Source of the DNA: Phycisphaeraceae bacterium
Lineage (GTDB): Bacteria > Planctomycetota > Phycisphaerae > Phycisphaerales > Phycisphaeraceae
NCBI GenBank assembly: GCA_020831765.1
Contig: JAFIFY010000006.1
Coordinates: 1 to 47,405 of the forward strand
Length of the DNA: 47,405 nt
Direction of reading: 5' to 3'
A program made the translations under genes and the position numbers. The notes beneath the pieces were generated by a model. It did not search any database. It was not told the origin of the DNA and saw only the letters and a list, made by a program, of their open reading frames with translations. This document shows, piece by piece, positions 44,927-47,405 of the stretch. How positions within the stretch are numbered: the first letter of the stretch is position 1; every line of letters begins with the position of its first letter.

Positions 44927-44960
44927 GCCGCGCACCTGCAAAACATCGGGTCGGCTTTTT
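44927..44960 (+). terminator. Terminator-like stem in the greA leader
   Basis: GCCG (44927-44930) pairs with CGGC (44952-44955) and ACC (44934-44936) with GGT (44949-44951), with a 3-nt bulge. It is followed by TTTTTATTA. It would end transcripts early, before greA. The stem is short. Confidence 0.4.
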
Positions 44961-44964
44961 ATTA

Positions 44965-45003
44965 CCCCGGCACACGAACGATGCCGGGGGGCATCAAACC
45001 CCC
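44965..45003 (+). promoter_or_regulatory. Alternative hairpins in the greA leader
   Basis: Hairpin A: CCCCGGCA (44965-44972) with TGCCGGGG (44982-44989), perfect 8 bp. Hairpin B: GGGGG (44987-44991) with CCCCC (44999-45003). Both use G44987-44989, so they exclude each other. This is a switch-like arrangement 38 nt or more upstream of the greA ATG. Confidence 0.5.
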
Positions 45004-45040
45004 AAAGACTTACTGAACGTCGCCTTGGAGAATCGGCATC

Positions 45041-45505
45041 ATGGAATTCGTCACGCAGGAAGAGAAAAAGCAGGTTGAGGACAAGCTGGAGCAACTCAAG
45101 GCCAAGCGTCCCGTGATCACCCAGCGGATCGCCGAGGCCCGTGCGATGGGCGACCTCAAGGAAAATGCCGAGTATCACGCCGCTCGCGATGAGCAGGGTC
45201 TGAACGAGGCGGAAATTCGTCGGCTCGAAGAGCGGATCAAGAAGCTCAAGGTCGCCGATCGACAGGAAATCCCCGAAGACATGGTTTTTGTTGGCTCGGT
45301 GGTCAAACTCAAGGATTTGGAAGACCGTTCAGAAGATTTGTACCGACTTGTGGGCGAAGCGAGCGGCAATTTCGATGCCGATGAGATCGAGGTGACCAGC
45401 TCCAGCCCGATGGGCGAGGCTCTGCTCAAGGCCCGGGTCGGGGACGTGGTCCGCGTCGACCTGCCGCGCGGTACCCGGCGGTATGAAGTGCTCGAGCTCC
45501 TGTAA
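45041..45505 (+). CDS. greA: Transcription elongation factor GreA
   Basis: 154 aa, normal length. Rescues stalled RNA polymerase by stimulating transcript cleavage. The N-terminal coiled coil (1-75) carries ARAMGDLKENAEYHAARDEQ, the tip with the acidic pair that reaches the polymerase active site (D and E in GDLKENAEY). The C-terminal FKBP-like domain contains VGSVVKLKD, SPMGEALLKARVGDVV and the terminal YEVLELL. The start is ATG at 45041 with GGAG 10 nt upstream. A long structured leader precedes it. Confidence 0.97.
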   Translation: MEFVTQEEKKQVEDKLEQLKAKRPVITQRIAEARAMGDLKENAEYHAARDEQGLNEAEIRRLEERIKKLKVADRQEIPEDMVFVGSVVKLKDLEDRSEDLYRLVGEASGNFDADEIEVTSSSPMGEALLKARVGDVVRVDLPRGTRRYEVLELL

Positions 45506-45606
45506 ATGGCCGGTTTTCGGGAACTTTTCGCCCCCTCTGGCCGTTAACATTCTAAAGAGCCCCTTGGTATTGGGGCGGCGCTGTGCAAGCCTTCAGGAGT
45601 CGAACC

Positions 45607-47301
45607 ATGACTTTGTCACCTAGCCTCCACTGGCCGGGATTCGTGGTCGCCGTCGCGGCGATGACGTTTACCGGAAACGTCCATGGGCAGCACGCTCTGG
45701 ACGCCAATCTGCAAGTGGGCAGCGGCGGGATCAATCAGCCTCGCGACTATCCGGACTTCGCGGCCCGAAATCAGATCATCTATGGCAACGTTTCGGGGCT
45801 GGGCTATTTTCGTGACACGATCGGCTCGGGGGCGCCAGGTGACTTTCGCGATCAGCTCGGCTCCGATGACCTTTTCCGGTTCAGAGCTTCGACGCAGAGC
45901 CCGATGGTGGGCGGTGTGGGCACAGGTCGGCTGCCGGGGCTGACCCCGCAGCCGGTGCAGCGCGGTTTTTCCGCCCCGATTTCCCATGGACCTGGTGCCC
46001 ACCGCTATGACCAGATTGGCAGCGGCTGGCGTGGGACCAATGGGTTGTCCGGTCAGACTTTCGACCCGCGTCGCGCTGTGGGCGAGCAGCACTCATCCCT
46101 GATCGGCGTCAACACGATCGGACAGGTCCAAACGACCGACGGGCAATTCAGTCCGGTCACCGCGCAGCCCATGATCGGCATCGGCATACGGAACTGGCAG
46201 ACCCCCCGAACGCAGGAAGAAGTAGAGGAAATCGAGCCCGAGATCGCGGCACAACCCTCGCCGATGCTGCCTGGAATGATGCCGGGCGCGATCGATGCCA
46301 CGCGGCGTGATGTGTCCATGAGGCTGGGCGCTCAGCTTGGCGGTGCGCACCATCGCGACTGGCGGATTCAGGCAAGAACCGGAGAGACGATCGACGAGCA
46401 GGTCGAGCGCATCCGGGCTTCGGTATTGGCGATTCAAGGTTCGCGGGAGGCCAGGCCGGGCGACGATGTCTACATGGACATGCTCGTGGCGCTGCGGCAG
46501 CGTGAGGAAGTACTTTCCGGGCGCACGGCGGACCGACGAATCCCGCAGGACAGCCTCGTACGCGTCGAACAGCCCGAGGATGAAGCCCGGGCGCAACCCG
46601 ACACCGCGACAAGGCCGGCGCTCCGGGAGCCCACCGATGAGGAGCTGAGCCGCGCCGAGCAGGCACGGATCGAAGCCACCCGGCGCGCCCTGGGCCTTGC
46701 CACGCCGAGGACCGATGAGGCCGAGCGGGTCGATGAAGCTGAGGAGGATGCCACCGAACGGCGACTGCCAGAGGCCATGGCCCGGTTGCTGGCCACCCTC
46801 GATCACGACCTTGCGCCGCTCGGAACGCTGGCCGGACGACGGGATGATCCCACCACACGCTTGATGCGCCAGGCCGAATCCCTGTTGGCCGAGGGTCGGT
46901 ACTTCGATGCCGAACGGGCCTTCGGAGGAATCCTGGCGGTGCAGGAGGACCGTCCCCTGGCACGGGTGGGGCTTGTTCACAGCCAGATCGGCGCTGGATT
47001 ACTGCAGACCGCCGGACTGAATCTGCGTCGCCTGATCGCTGATCATCCCGAGTTGATCGCAACCCGCTATGAGTTGCGGCTGCTACCGACCGAAGCTCGC
47101 CTGGACTGGGCTGAACGCCGGCTTCGGGACATGGCCGAGCGTGAACACGGCGAGCACACCGGCCTGGTGCTGGCTTACATCGGGTTCCAGACAAGGTCTG
47201 AACGACTGGTTCGACTCGGGATGGACGTTTTTGAAACCGCCAGCCCCACCGACCCGCTCATCCCGCTGCTGCGTCGAGTCTGGCTTGCCGATCGCGACTG
47301 A
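45607..47301 (+). CDS. Secreted protein of unknown function with Gly-rich N-terminal and TPR-like C-terminal region
   Basis: 564 aa, not recognised. A signal peptide (LHWPGFVVAVAAMTFTGNVHG, cleavage near 29) precedes a Gly-, Gln- and Arg-rich region (about 30-200: IIYGNVSGLGYFRDTIGSGAPGDFRDQLGSDDLFRF), a charged linker (about 200-400) and a TPR-like end (MRQAESLLAEGRYFDAERAFGGILAVQ; LVHSQIGAGLLQTAGLNLRRLI). ATG at 45607 is chosen because AGGAG lies 7 nt upstream; a GTG 8 codons earlier is unsupported. It follows greA by 101 bp. The protein may sit in the periplasm or on the surface. Confidence 0.7.
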   Translation: MTLSPSLHWPGFVVAVAAMTFTGNVHGQHALDANLQVGSGGINQPRDYPDFAARNQIIYGNVSGLGYFRDTIGSGAPGDFRDQLGSDDLFRFRASTQSPMVGGVGTGRLPGLTPQPVQRGFSAPISHGPGAHRYDQIGSGWRGTNGLSGQTFDPRRAVGEQHSSLIGVNTIGQVQTTDGQFSPVTAQPMIGIGIRNWQTPRTQEEVEEIEPEIAAQPSPMLPGMMPGAIDATRRDVSMRLGAQLGGAHHRDWRIQARTGETIDEQVERIRASVLAIQGSREARPGDDVYMDMLVALRQREEVLSGRTADRRIPQDSLVRVEQPEDEARAQPDTATRPALREPTDEELSRAEQARIEATRRALGLATPRTDEAERVDEAEEDATERRLPEAMARLLATLDHDLAPLGTLAGRRDDPTTRLMRQAESLLAEGRYFDAERAFGGILAVQEDRPLARVGLVHSQIGAGLLQTAGLNLRRLIADHPELIATRYELRLLPTEARLDWAERRLRDMAEREHGEHTGLVLAYIGFQTRSERLVRLGMDVFETASPTDPLIPLLRRVWLADRD

Positions 47302-47324
47302 GTAGGCGGCCTGACTCGGTGCTC

Positions 47325-47341
47325 GGCGGCCCTCGGCCGCC
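47325..47341 (+). terminator. GC-rich hairpin after the last gene
   Basis: GGCGGCC (47325-47331), loop CTC, GGCCGCC (47335-47341), a perfect 7-bp stem 23 nt past the stop codon. A weak T run is absent; CCTAA-AA-TTAGG follows at 47347-47358. Confidence 0.4.
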
Positions 47342-47405
47342 CATTACCTAAAATTAGGGCGGGAAAAGGTCCGATTTAACCACACCCCCCGCGAGTCGCG
47401 GTCCC

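Overview
The window looks like chromosomal DNA of a GC-rich Gram-negative-type bacterium, most likely a planctomycete, perhaps Phycisphaerae-like. The placement is inferred from a secreted protein with dockerin-like EF-hand repeats plus a PEP-CTERM tail, a lone MlaE permease, a divergent GH35 protein, large TPR proteins, and a MoxR/DUF58/DUF4129/DUF4350 cluster. No rRNA or tRNA was seen to anchor the taxonomy. Coding density is high, with many 4-bp stop/start overlaps.

Layout. 1-465: end of a phosphohexomutase gene, then two hairpin repeats and a run of 25 C. 465-8308 (minus): ClC channel, hybrid histidine kinase, CHAD protein, biotin synthase, M48 lipoprotein protease. 8670-10629 (plus): exported cyclophilin with dockerin/PEP-CTERM, then an alpha/beta hydrolase whose start lies in a 19-bp tandem duplication. 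10668-13987 (minus): DAHP synthase, MlaE permease, then a tightly overlapped FluC-DUF190-FluC fluoride exporter set. 14157-17041 (plus): HlyD-type adaptor, RDD protein, SpoIIM protein. 17019-23522 (minus): DUF58, MoxR, DUF4350, DUF4129 and a polytopic membrane protein gene split by an insertion sequence. 23711-26039 (plus): GNAT, inorganic pyrophosphatase, isocitrate dehydrogenase-type enzyme. 26261-38844 (minus): SprT-like metalloprotease, large TPR protein, membrane-anchored hydrolase, polyphosphate kinase, an unrecognised protein, a GH35-like protein, EttA. 39020-47301 (plus): Hpt, bPH2 protein, PHP-glycosyltransferase fusion, Cmk, PlsC, GreA with a long structured leader, and a secreted repeat protein.

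How genes work together. The clearest multi-gene system is the MoxR cluster: MoxR (AAA+), DUF58 (vWA-like), DUF4129 and DUF4350 on one strand, with SpoIIM and RDD membrane proteins converging on it. It appears to be a chaperone/membrane assembly of unknown job. Its first gene is split by a 1,379-bp IS with 17-bp inverted repeats and a 6-bp target duplication, and removing the IS restores the frame exactly. Other noteworthy items are the greA leader with alternative hairpins, the PHP-GT4 fusion, a GH35 protein that seems to lack both catalytic glutamates, two intergenic arrays built on a CCCGGAAG core, and several genes whose -10-like box sits only 6-8 nt before the start codon.
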